Shown: positions 28,620 through 36,350 of the stretch, piece after piece
How positions within the stretch are numbered: the stretch's first letter is position 1
How the letters are laid out: each line of letters begins with the position of its first letter
From: Nostoc sp. FACHB-280
Lineage (GTDB): Bacteria > Cyanobacteriota > Cyanobacteriia > Cyanobacteriales > Nostocaceae
Assembly (NCBI RefSeq): GCF_014697615.1
Contig: NZ_JACJSD010000011.1
Span: 62,001 to 126,000 of the forward strand
Length of the DNA stretch: 64,000 nt
Reading direction: 5' to 3'
Notes under the pieces: generated by a model
Told to the model about the DNA's origin: nothing
Databases searched by the model: none
What the model saw: the letters and a program-made list of their open reading frames with translations, nothing else
Program-made: the position numbers and the translations under genes

Positions 28620-28664
28620 GGGTGTAAGGGTTTTGGATACATACACCCCTAAACCCTTACACCC
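28620..28664. terminator. 14-bp-stem hairpin between converging genes
   Basis: GGGTGTAAGGGTTT (28620-28633) pairs perfectly with AAACCCTTACACCC (28651-28664). It lies between the converging zinc-ribbon gene and the DsbA-like gene and could terminate both. A related hairpin occurs at 44072-44132, so it belongs to a dispersed family. Confidence 0.6.
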
Positions 28665-28700
28665 AATGTTTACAATCTTTGTGTGTATAATTCTATCTAT

Positions 28701-29447
28701 TTAACTAGCACTACCCAATCTCGCTTCAATGTCGGCGGCTTGGACTGCACCAGTGTATTTATCAGTGTTGATCACTAGGAATGGTGTACCAGCGATACCT
28801 AAATCATTCGCTTGTTTAAGGTCTTTTTCAATGGCTGTTTTTGCCAATTTGCGATCGCTCTCAAACTTCACCAAATTGAGATTCAGTTTTTTCGCAATAT
28901 CCACGTATAAGGTTTCACCTAGTTGCTTTTGATTTTCAAACAAAGCATCATGGTATTCCCAGAACTTACCTTGTTGTTTAGCAGCCCAAGCCGCTTGTGC
29001 TGCGGGGAATGCTTCTGGATGGACTCCAGTCAAAGGGAAATTCTTGTAAACCAATGTCAATTCGTCTTTGTGCTTGTCTACTACTGACTTCAGAGTTTTG
29101 TGTACTTCTGCACAGTAGGGACACTGAAAATCAGAAAACTCAACTAGTACAGTTTTAGATTTAGCTGCACCAGTTGTTGGTGATTCGCCAATGATATTTG
29201 CTGGATTAGATTTTAAATCATCTAAAAAAGCTTGTTGGACTTTCTGTAATTTTTCTTGTTTAGCCAGTTGATACTCTTGCAGAGAGTTAATAACGAATTG
29301 TGGATTGTTACGGATAATTTCTAAAACTTGCTTTTCGAGTTTAGAGTCAATATCGGTAGCTGCTTGTGCAGGTAGTGTCCAGCCTAAGACCAAACACAGC
29401 AGGCAGACGATGACCCAGGTACGTAGATACTGAAATAATTGTCGCAT
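28701..29447 (-). CDS. DsbA-like thiol oxidoreductase
   Basis: Exported thioredoxin-fold protein of the DsbA/BdbD type that would oxidise or isomerise disulfides in the periplasm or lumen. A signal peptide ends in PAQA. The active site is FSDFQCPYCAEVHKTLK (CPYC). The cis-Pro loop is GIAGTPFLVINTD, and HPEAFPAAQAAWAAKQQGKF follows the family. The ATG at 29447 (MRQLFQYLRTW) gives 248 residues. An upstream in-frame start at 29474 only adds nine residues before the signal. Confidence 0.92.
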   Translation of the reverse strand: MRQLFQYLRTWVIVCLLCLVLGWTLPAQAATDIDSKLEKQVLEIIRNNPQFVINSLQEYQLAKQEKLQKVQQAFLDDLKSNPANIIGESPTTGAAKSKTVLVEFSDFQCPYCAEVHKTLKSVVDKHKDELTLVYKNFPLTGVHPEAFPAAQAAWAAKQQGKFWEYHDALFENQKQLGETLYVDIAKKLNLNLVKFESDRKLAKTAIEKDLKQANDLGIAGTPFLVINTDKYTGAVQAADIEARLGSAS

Positions 29448-29875
29448 ATCAAAATACTGAAAGTGGTCTAGCACTATTTAAGTATTACCTACTGTCTGTA
29501 AAGTTAAAAAGTAGGGTATTGTAAATATTTCTTGTTGAGATAAAGCAGAATTAAAGAGGGTTACAGCCTTGTGTTCTTTCTAGAATATTGATCTGAATTT
29601 GAAGTTTTTACTTAATTAAAAATTAAGAATTATCCATAACATACCGATATATATTGCTGTGTCAAGGATAAATTCGTGCAGAAATATAGTTTTGTGGCGT
29701 GAGCAATCACAGAAGAGAATTCTAATGCAAAATTTTAGTCGTGTCAGTCCATTTGAGAACTCAAGTTGTTGCCATCTTGCCACCTTTGACCCATAAAAAG
29801 TCTATAATGCCGTGTGACACGGCATCATAGGGATGAATACGTGCATGAACATTTAGCAAGAACTAGAGTGAATTT
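29448..29875. other. Divergent region DsbA-like gene to trpS
   Basis: No gene is seen. A perfect -10 box TATAAT at 29803-29808 is followed at once by the hairpin TGCCGTG-TGA-CACGGCA (29808-29824). Together they mark a likely trpS promoter and a structured 5' leader of about 60 bases. No -35 box at normal spacing was found. Confidence 0.45.
29803..29824 (+). promoter_or_regulatory. -10 box and leader hairpin ahead of trpS
   Basis: TATAAT (29803-29808) directly precedes TGCCGTG/CACGGCA, a 7-bp stem with a 3-base loop. A short reading frame of seven codons (starting near 29832) follows, but it contains no tryptophan codon, so classic attenuation is not supported. Confidence 0.35.
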
Positions 29876-30883
29876 ATGGGTAAGCAGCGTGTGCTGTCGG
29901 GAGTTCAACCAACTGGTAATCTGCACTTAGGTAACTACTTAGGCGCAATTCGCAACTGGGTAGAAATCCAAGACCAGTATGAAAATTTCTTTTGTGTAGT
30001 GGATTTACACGCGATTACTGTACCGCATAATCCAGCGTCTTTGGCGGCAGATACTTACACTATTGCCGCACTTTACCTGGCTTGTGGGATTGATTTAAAC
30101 CACTCCAGTATCTTTGTCCAGTCCCATGTTTCCGCACACAGTGAACTTGCTTGGCTGCTTAACTGCATCACTCCCTTAAACTGGCTACAAGATATGATTC
30201 AGTTTAAGGAAAAGGCTGTTAAACAAGGAGAAAATGTTAGTACAGGTTTGTTAATCTACCCAGTGCTGATGGCGGCTGATATTTTGCTTTATCAAGCTGA
30301 TAAAGTGCCGGTGGGTGAAGACCAAAAGCAACATATAGAACTGACGAGGGATATTGTTAATCGATTCAATCATCAATTTGCCAAGGATCAACCAGTTTTG
30401 AAGTTACCAGACCCCTTGATTCGGAAAGATGGCGCAAGGGTGATGAGTTTGACTGATGGGACACGCAAAATGTCTAAGTCTGACCCGTCAGAGTTAAGCC
30501 GGATTAATCTTTTAGATCCACCAGACCAGATTGCAAATAAAATCAAGCGGTGCAAAACTGATCCTGTACGGGGTTTAACTTTTGATGATCCAGAACGCCC
30601 AGAGTGTAATAACTTGTTAACTTTGTATATGTTGTTGTCTGGCAAAACTAAAGAAGCAGTAGCAGCAGAATGCCAAGATATGGGTTGGGGACAATTCAAG
30701 CCTTTATTGACAGAAACAGCAATTAATGCTTTAAAACCCATCCAAGAAAAATATCAGCAAATTATGGATGACAAAGGTTATTTAGAGTCTGTGTTGCGTG
30801 ATGGACGGGAAAAAGCACAAGCGATCGCCAATCAAACTCTCACACAAGTAAAATTGGCTTTGGGTTACTCTTTACCTTTATAG
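29876..30883 (+). CDS. trpS: Tryptophan-tRNA ligase
   Basis: Class I aminoacyl-tRNA synthetase charging tRNA-Trp. The HIGH-type motif is GNLHLGNYLGAI at residues 13-25, and the KMSKS motif appears in GTRKMSKSDPSE. The middle region has YPVLMAADILLYQADKVPVGEDQ (family signature, given in part) with normal length (335). The N-terminus KQRVLSGVQPTG is family-like. Confidence 0.97.
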   Translation: MGKQRVLSGVQPTGNLHLGNYLGAIRNWVEIQDQYENFFCVVDLHAITVPHNPASLAADTYTIAALYLACGIDLNHSSIFVQSHVSAHSELAWLLNCITPLNWLQDMIQFKEKAVKQGENVSTGLLIYPVLMAADILLYQADKVPVGEDQKQHIELTRDIVNRFNHQFAKDQPVLKLPDPLIRKDGARVMSLTDGTRKMSKSDPSELSRINLLDPPDQIANKIKRCKTDPVRGLTFDDPERPECNNLLTLYMLLSGKTKEAVAAECQDMGWGQFKPLLTETAINALKPIQEKYQQIMDDKGYLESVLRDGREKAQAIANQTLTQVKLALGYSLPL

Positions 30884-30932
30884 ACGCTTTGAGGTGTGAT
30901 TCGTTATACCCTGGAAGAAACCCAGACTATTA

Positions 30933-31859
30933 ATGTGTATGTATCACACCCATAGCCCTACTGCTTTGAGCTTATTTCAGCAAGCTGCCCAAGCAGGTGA
31001 ATTTCTCATTACTGCTGAGGTAGCACCCCCAAAAGGGGCAAATTCGGCTCACATGATTGAAATGGCGGCGACTCTTAAGGGGAGAGTTCATGCTGTCAAT
31101 ATTACTGATGGTAGCCGCGCTGTATTGCGAATGTCGTCTTTGGTGGCTTCAGCGATTTTATTACAAAACGGTGTTGAACCAATTTGTCAGATGGCTTGCC
31201 GCGATCGCAACCGTATTGCCTTACAAGCCGACTTAATGGGCGCTCATGCTTTGGGTATTCGGAATATTTTAGCTTTAACAGGCGACCCTGTAAAAGCAGG
31301 TGATCATCCCGATGCAAAGAGTGTATTTGATTTAGAATCAGTGCGACTGCTGCAACTAATTCAAAAAATGAATCAAGGTGTTGATTGCAACGATAAACCC
31401 TTGACCGATGGCGCAACAGATTTATTTGTCGGTGCAGCAGTAGACCCCCAATGTGCAAGTTGGTCTGGTTTGCAAAGCCGATTTGAACGCAAAGTTACAG
31501 CCGGAGCGCAGTTTTTTCAAAGTCAATTAATCACTGATTTTGAAAGACTAGAAAAGTTCATGGATAAAATAGCATCTGTGCATAACAAGCCAATTTTGGC
31601 AGGAATTTTTCTGTTGAAATCAGCGAAAAATGCTCAATTTATTAATAAATGCGTTCCAGGTGTAAATATACCAGAACACATTATTGAGCGGTTAGCGAAA
31701 GCCAAACACCCCCTAGAAGAAGGTGTCAAAATTGCCGCCGAACAAGTACAAATAGCAAGGCAATTATGTCATGGTGTCCACATGATGGCTGTGAAGCGGG
31801 AAGATTTGATTCCCAAGATTTTGGATTTGGCGGAGGTAACGAAGATCACAAAATCGTAA
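30933..31859 (+). CDS. metF: Methylenetetrahydrofolate reductase (MetF-type)
   Basis: FAD enzyme of one-carbon metabolism that would make 5-methyl-THF for methionine synthesis. Of 308 residues, recognised by ITAEVAPPKGAN, HAVNITDGSRAVLRMSS, QMACRDRNRIALQADLMGAH (FAD site) and NILALTGDPVKAGDHPDAKS. It ends with the C-terminal HMMAVKREDLIPKILD. It lacks some E. coli MetF features and belongs to the shorter group common in cyanobacteria, whose electron donor may be other than NADH. It is 49 bp after trpS, so the two may be cotranscribed. Confidence 0.88.
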   Translation: MCMYHTHSPTALSLFQQAAQAGEFLITAEVAPPKGANSAHMIEMAATLKGRVHAVNITDGSRAVLRMSSLVASAILLQNGVEPICQMACRDRNRIALQADLMGAHALGIRNILALTGDPVKAGDHPDAKSVFDLESVRLLQLIQKMNQGVDCNDKPLTDGATDLFVGAAVDPQCASWSGLQSRFERKVTAGAQFFQSQLITDFERLEKFMDKIASVHNKPILAGIFLLKSAKNAQFINKCVPGVNIPEHIIERLAKAKHPLEEGVKIAAEQVQIARQLCHGVHMMAVKREDLIPKILDLAEVTKITKS

Positions 31860-32016
31860 TTTAGGCTGAAGCAAAATTTATATAGAGGCGTGAAATTCCG
31901 CGTCTCTACAAATTATAAAACTCTTATAATCAAGTTAGTATCTCATCAAATTAGACATCTAAATCATATACTCAAAACAATTAATATTTATTACATATCT
32001 GGATGGAGGATTTACT

Positions 32017-33144
32017 GTGACAAATTTGCAAAATTATATCAATAATGAAGACACGATTAACGAAGAAGATGAGAATGAGGAAGAGCAATATGAAAAGAAT
32101 ACTTTTGATTATGATCCAGAAAAAATAAATATTGTAACTAGGGAGCCAACAATCGAACAATTACTGAGACGTATTGATCAAGAAGTGCTAGATTTAGCAC
32201 CTGATTTTCAGCGCCAGGCTAATATTTGGAAGGATGATGTTAAAAGTAGATTAATTGAATCTATTTTGATTCGTATTCCTCTACCCGCATTCTATATAGA
32301 TGCAACTAATGAAGATAAATGGTTAGTTGTAGATGGATTACAACGTCTATCTGCTTTAAAGCAATTTGTCAGTGAGAAAAATCTGAAGCTAAGTGGACTA
32401 GAATACCTAACAAATCTTGAGGGTAAAACTTATGATGAATTAGAACCAAGATATCAACGACGCATCCTTGAAACTCAACCTACCGTTTATCTAATTGAAA
32501 AAGGTACACCTATAGAAGTAAAATATAATATCTTCAAACGAATTAATACAGGAGGTGTACGTCTTTCCAACCAAGAAATTCGCCATGCTCTTAATCCTGG
32601 TCAAGCCAACAAATTTTTAGCTAAACTTGCGGTAACTGAAGAATTTAGGCGAGTTATAAATCTTAGTGAGTCCAAGAAGAAACGTATGGATGATCGAGAA
32701 TTTATTACTGGTTTTATAGCTTTTAAGTTAAATTCTTACAAAGATTATCAGAAAGATACTAGAGATGCTTTTTTAAGTAAGGGTTTGTCCAAAGTGAATA
32801 ATCTTTCAGAAGCAGAACTAAATGAAATTGAAACCAGTTTTAAAAAAGCTATGATAGCAGCATTTAATATTTTTGGAGAAAATGCTTTTCGTAAACTGTC
32901 TAATAAAAATAAAAGAAAATTTCCTCTTAATAAATCTTTGTTTGAAGCTTGGTCAGTAAACCTTAGTCAATTGAATGATGAAGAAATTAAAGTATTAAAA
33001 GAACGTAAACAAAAAATAATTGATAATTTTATTTTCTATACAGATAATGATAAAGAATTTTTCTCTTCTATTTCTCAAGCTGAAAACAAAATAGAGTATC
33101 GATTTGGTATTATTGAGAAAATAATTCAGGAAGTATTGAAATGA
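32017..33144 (+). CDS. DUF262 (GmrSD-like N-terminal) protein, first gene of accessory operon
   Basis: Of 375 residues, the DUF262/ParB-like fold is shown by LAPDFQRQANIWKDD, SRLIESILIRIPLPAFYID, the variant nucleotide-binding motif VVDGLQRLSALKQF (usually DGQQR), and FKRINTGGVRLSNQEIRHAL. DUF262 is the NTP-binding half of GmrSD-type nucleases; no DUF1524 HNH nuclease half is present. The start is GTG with an excellent GGAGGA 7 bp before it. The N-terminus is very acidic. Its stop overlaps the next gene's start (ATGA), indicating translational coupling. Base composition is AT-rich compared with metF upstream. Confidence 0.88.
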   Translation: MTNLQNYINNEDTINEEDENEEEQYEKNTFDYDPEKINIVTREPTIEQLLRRIDQEVLDLAPDFQRQANIWKDDVKSRLIESILIRIPLPAFYIDATNEDKWLVVDGLQRLSALKQFVSEKNLKLSGLEYLTNLEGKTYDELEPRYQRRILETQPTVYLIEKGTPIEVKYNIFKRINTGGVRLSNQEIRHALNPGQANKFLAKLAVTEEFRRVINLSESKKKRMDDREFITGFIAFKLNSYKDYQKDTRDAFLSKGLSKVNNLSEAELNEIETSFKKAMIAAFNIFGENAFRKLSNKNKRKFPLNKSLFEAWSVNLSQLNDEEIKVLKERKQKIIDNFIFYTDNDKEFFSSISQAENKIEYRFGIIEKIIQEVLK

Positions 33145-34262
33145 TTTTTTCACTACGGTTAATCAATTTTAAAACTTTTGAAAATCAGTTTTTAGAGTTT
33201 AGACCACTAACTCTACTTTCAGGAATTAACAGTACTGGTAAATCTTCAGTATTACAATCCTTGCTACTTCTGCGTCAATCTTACCAACAAGAATTATTAC
33301 CAAAAACAGGTTTAGCGTTAAACGGTGAATTAGTTCATATTGGTACTGCTCAAGATTCGTTTTGTGAAAGAGCAAAAGATAATTATATTAGTTTTGAAGT
33401 TGCCTGGAAAGATAATAGGAAAGGAATATGGAACTTTAATTACGACCTAGAGAAGAAAGATGCAGATGTTTTAAATATTGCCTTAGAATCAATCAATTCT
33501 GAAGTTTACTTATCCAGCCTTTTCAGTAAAAATTTCCACTATCTACAAGCAGAACGGCTTGGGCCTCGACCATTTAATGAAACGTTAGATTATCAAGTCA
33601 GAATACGTAAACAACTCGGCACTAAAGGAGAATATGCAGCACATTTCCTTTATGTTTATGGACGTAAAGCTATTCCTATCGCTAACCTAAGTTATCCACA
33701 TGCCAAATCAATGGATTTGATAGACCAAGTTGAAGCATGGATGAGAGAGGTTAGCCCTGGTACACGTATAAAAATCACATCAAATTCAGATATGGGTTTG
33801 GTGAATATGCAATATTTTTATGGAGATAGTAATCCTTACCGTGCAACTAATGTTGGTTTTGGTATTACTTACACTTTGCCAATTATTTTAGCAGTACTAG
33901 CATCAGAACCTGATACACTAATACTAGTTGAAAATCCGGAGGCTCATCTTCATCCCAGAGGACAAGCCAAAATGGGTGAATTACTAGCACTTGCAGCGAG
34001 TTGTGGTGTTCAAGTAGTGATAGAAACTCACAGCGACCATGTTTTGAACGGGATTCGTCTTGCTGTTCATGATGGCAAGCTTAAACCAGAAGATGTGCAA
34101 TTACATTACTTTCAACGTGAAGAAAACCAGGGACAGGCGTACACAAAAGTCATTTCACCAAGTATTGATCGGGACGGTAGAATTGACCGATGGCCTGATG
34201 GATTTTTTGATGAATGGGAAAAAAGCTTAGATGCTTTGTTAGAACCTGCTACGGGAGATTAG
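33141..34262 (+). CDS. AAA family ATPase with DUF3696, second gene of operon
   Basis: SMC/OLD-like ATPase of 373 residues. Walker A is GINSTGKSSVLQS near residue 30. The C-terminal ABC-type part has ILVENPEAHLHPRGQAKMG (Walker B and D-loop region) and VIETHSDHVLNGIRLAV. The DUF3696 tail is DRWPDGFFDEWEKSLDALL. No Toprim or other nuclease domain is fused, in contrast to true OLD proteins. It starts inside the stop codon of the DUF262 gene and ends 3 bp before the third gene. ATPases of this group are common in anti-phage modules. Confidence 0.9.
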   Translation: MIFSLRLINFKTFENQFLEFRPLTLLSGINSTGKSSVLQSLLLLRQSYQQELLPKTGLALNGELVHIGTAQDSFCERAKDNYISFEVAWKDNRKGIWNFNYDLEKKDADVLNIALESINSEVYLSSLFSKNFHYLQAERLGPRPFNETLDYQVRIRKQLGTKGEYAAHFLYVYGRKAIPIANLSYPHAKSMDLIDQVEAWMREVSPGTRIKITSNSDMGLVNMQYFYGDSNPYRATNVGFGITYTLPIILAVLASEPDTLILVENPEAHLHPRGQAKMGELLALAASCGVQVVIETHSDHVLNGIRLAVHDGKLKPEDVQLHYFQREENQGQAYTKVISPSIDRDGRIDRWPDGFFDEWEKSLDALLEPATGD

Positions 34263-34265
34263 GGT

Positions 34266-35225
34266 GTGGAGCTTGATTTAATATTCAATGAATTATCTCT
34301 GCGAAATCTAGCCGAAAATGAGCGCATAGCGCAACAATGGATGTCTGAGTTAATTAAAACTATTAAAGCTTTTACTGCACAGGGTGTTAAGGTTAGCCTT
34401 CGCTCTCAAGAAAATTTTCATACAATCATGCTCGCACCTAATTATCCTGTAGGTCATTGGTTTAATGATGCAGATCAAAGAGAAAGACTGTTTATCAAAA
34501 CTCTTGTTACTAAAGCTCCTTTATCCATAGATTTAGGAAATTCGGATATTCACGATATTGAAAATAATACTGGCTTATCTGAATTCTATTATGGGGGAGA
34601 ATTAGCTATTGGACTTGGTATTGCTCATTTACTTGATACCGTAGCAGTAAGTTTTACATCAGATGAATGCTGGAATTGTAGCAATATAGAAATCGATACA
34701 ATACAAATTAATGAAGATGAAGAGATTTTTAATGAAAGTCTAGAGATTCCACATTCTAGCTACAGTCATCATGTCAATAAACATAAAGAATGGATACAAA
34801 AGCGTATTCGTGACATGGTTATTGACGGGGAAGATATATGGAATCGGAAAACAGAATTATTTCCAAACTTAGAATTCTGTGAAGTTGTTGGTAAGCAGTT
34901 AAAAAATATCCGTACTAGACAGTTAGAACTTCAGCCTGTCTTTAAAATCTTGTATGAACTCCAACAATGTACAGAAAACTGGAAAACTGGCTCATTCAAT
35001 GTTAAAGGTTATGCTCTTGAAGAGTCGGGAGAAAGTGAAGCAACTCTTAATCAATATAAAAATGAAAGAATGTTTCTTTGCCCCGATGGTGAAAAGCGTT
35101 TATTTGAGAAGCATATTAAATTAAGGTTTTGTAACTGGCGAATTCACTTCTTTCCAAAAGAACCAGGAAGAGTCATTATTGGCTATGTTGGTCGTCATCT
35201 TCCCACGGTGAAATATAAAACTTAG
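34266..35225 (+). CDS. Unknown protein, third gene of DUF262-DUF3696 operon
   Basis: Protein of 319 residues with no family I can name. The N-terminal 200 residues look helical and acidic. A cysteine pair in TSDECWNCSN might bind metal. The last 50 residues alternate strands and basic residues (EKHIKLRFCNWRIHFFP, then GRVIIGYVGRHLPT), a pattern reminiscent of RelE/HigB-type toxin folds. It starts with GTG only 3 bp after the ATPase stop, so it is surely in the same operon. It may be the effector of the module; this is an inference. Confidence 0.75.
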   Translation: MELDLIFNELSLRNLAENERIAQQWMSELIKTIKAFTAQGVKVSLRSQENFHTIMLAPNYPVGHWFNDADQRERLFIKTLVTKAPLSIDLGNSDIHDIENNTGLSEFYYGGELAIGLGIAHLLDTVAVSFTSDECWNCSNIEIDTIQINEDEEIFNESLEIPHSSYSHHVNKHKEWIQKRIRDMVIDGEDIWNRKTELFPNLEFCEVVGKQLKNIRTRQLELQPVFKILYELQQCTENWKTGSFNVKGYALEESGESEATLNQYKNERMFLCPDGEKRLFEKHIKLRFCNWRIHFFPKEPGRVIIGYVGRHLPTVKYKT

Positions 35226-35317
35226 TATAAACTCTGCGATCGCTTATTGTTGAACCAAAAATTTGATTAGCTGCAAAATTACCCCGACTGTGAAACAAGC
35301 CGGGGTGTTGTGGTTAG

Positions 35318-35614
35318 TTATGCAACTAAAATTTGACGGATTAAAATACTCATCACTTGATCAGGCTTGTCGGTTGGAATTAGTGGACTCCAATCTCCCA
35401 CCTCGGAATAACCGATCGCCTGCAAATAATGTATTGTACTAGTGACAGCTTTGGGCGAACCAATCAACAAATGTTTAATGGGTTCTCTGTTGGGTAATGG
35501 CTGTTGATTAGATGGCTTAGGAGTAGCTGCATCAAAATTTTCCCTTCTCAAAAATTGCTCTGGTGGTGTTTGAGCAAAATCTTGATCATCACCGAATTTA
35601 TATTCTTGTGCCAT
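35318..35614 (-). CDS. Small cyanobacterial hypothetical protein
   Basis: Protein of 98 residues with a polar, proline-rich first half (TPPEQFLRRENFDAATPKPS) and a compact C-terminal half. That half reads REPIKHLLIGSPKAVTSTIH, then YLQAIGYSEVGDWSPLIPT. There is no membrane segment or signal. I do not recognise a characterised homologue. It is convergent with the DUF262 operon and therefore not part of it. Confidence 0.65.
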   Translation of the reverse strand: MAQEYKFGDDQDFAQTPPEQFLRRENFDAATPKPSNQQPLPNREPIKHLLIGSPKAVTSTIHYLQAIGYSEVGDWSPLIPTDKPDQVMSILIRQILVA

Positions 35615-35645
35615 GATAATAATCGACTCCTATTTAGGTGTTGAA

Positions 35646-35689
35646 AGAAAGGCGATTGCAGACTTTGACAGGACGGCGATCGCCTTTCT
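35646..35689. repeat. Inverted repeat with 11-bp stem
   Basis: AGAAAGGCGAT (35646-35656) is the reverse complement of ATCGCCTTTCT (35679-35689). It lies just upstream of the minus-strand 98-residue gene. HIP1-containing hairpins like this are frequent in this genome type. Confidence 0.6.
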
Positions 35690-35925
35690 CATGCTATCTA
35701 TGTTAAAGTATAAAAATATACTTGTCAATTACTTGCTTAAATATTTTTATAACTAATTAAATGTGCTTGAATTGCAGTTTATAAAAGGAGTTTGAATAAG
35801 GATGAGAAAATTTTTAGGATTTATGGAGTGTATTAAAATAAAAAGCATATTCAGCAATTTCAGGTAAATAATGATTTTGATGAATATCTTACCTACGCAG
35901 AAAGCTCATAAAATCAAAGTTTTTG

Positions 35926-35943
35926 AACCCGCGCAGGCGGGTT
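35926..35943. repeat. GC-rich hairpin of a dispersed repeat
   Basis: AACCCGC and GCGGGTT pair around GCAG, followed by TTGT and then TAGCCGTGACTTCAGTCGCTG. This block arrangement recurs in Nostoc intergenic repeats as I know them. It resembles a small terminator on the plus strand. Confidence 0.5.
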
Positions 35944-36018
35944 TTGTCCGTGTAGCCGTGACTTCAGTCGCTGGGTGCAAGATGTGACTAAATTTAATTG
36001 AGTAATAGCGTCACAACT

Positions 36019-36165
36019 TTGCGTCCTAACGACAGACCTTTGTGTCCTAACGACAAAACCTTGTGTCCTAACGACAAAACCTTGTGTCCTTACGACAGAA
36101 CCTTTTGTCCTAACGACAAAACCTTATGTCCTTACGACAAAACCTTGTGTCCTTACGACAGAATG
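36019..36165. repeat. 21-bp tandem repeat, seven copies
   Basis: Seven consecutive 21-bp units follow the pattern TTGTGTCCTAACGACAAAACC with a few substitutions (A/T in TAACG/TTACG, A/G in CAAAA/CAGAA). There are no spacers, so it is not a CRISPR. The period is a multiple of three, and one frame reads LCPNDKT/LCPYDKT heptapeptides without a stop. Confidence 0.92.
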
Positions 36166-36350
36166 TTGATGAGCGATCGCATTTCTTAGTTTATTGGAGA
36201 GTGCGATCGCTTGATGTTCAGCAAGAAACTGAGTATCTGATTAAAACTTTCTAAAATTATTTATTAAGTAATTTTTCGGAGGTAGCGATCGCTTATACTG
36301 CTATCAGCAGGTATTATTTCACAAGCGATCCATAGTTTTAAACCTACACT

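Larger units (their letters stand above)
35615..36350. other. Repeat-rich stretch without an assured gene
   Basis: It contains an 11-bp-stem hairpin (35646-35689), a GC-rich hairpin (35926-35943), the 21-bp tandem repeat (36019-36165), and three HIP1 sites before the NACHT gene. The tandem repeat lies in an open frame of 63 codons (35998-36189) that begins with TTG and lacks an ATG or a ribosome-binding site, so I do not call it a gene. Confidence 0.5.

Noticed and set aside
29832-29856. Leader peptide for trpS attenuation
   Set aside because: The seven-codon frame has no tryptophan codon and no alternative terminator follows.
36019-36165. Possible CRISPR array
   Set aside because: The 21-bp units are directly adjacent with no spacers, so it is a simple tandem repeat.
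35998-36189. Gene for the LCPxDKT repeat protein
   Set aside because: The only start is TTG without a ribosome-binding site, and an open frame is expected by chance from a 21-bp repeat that lacks stops in one unit.
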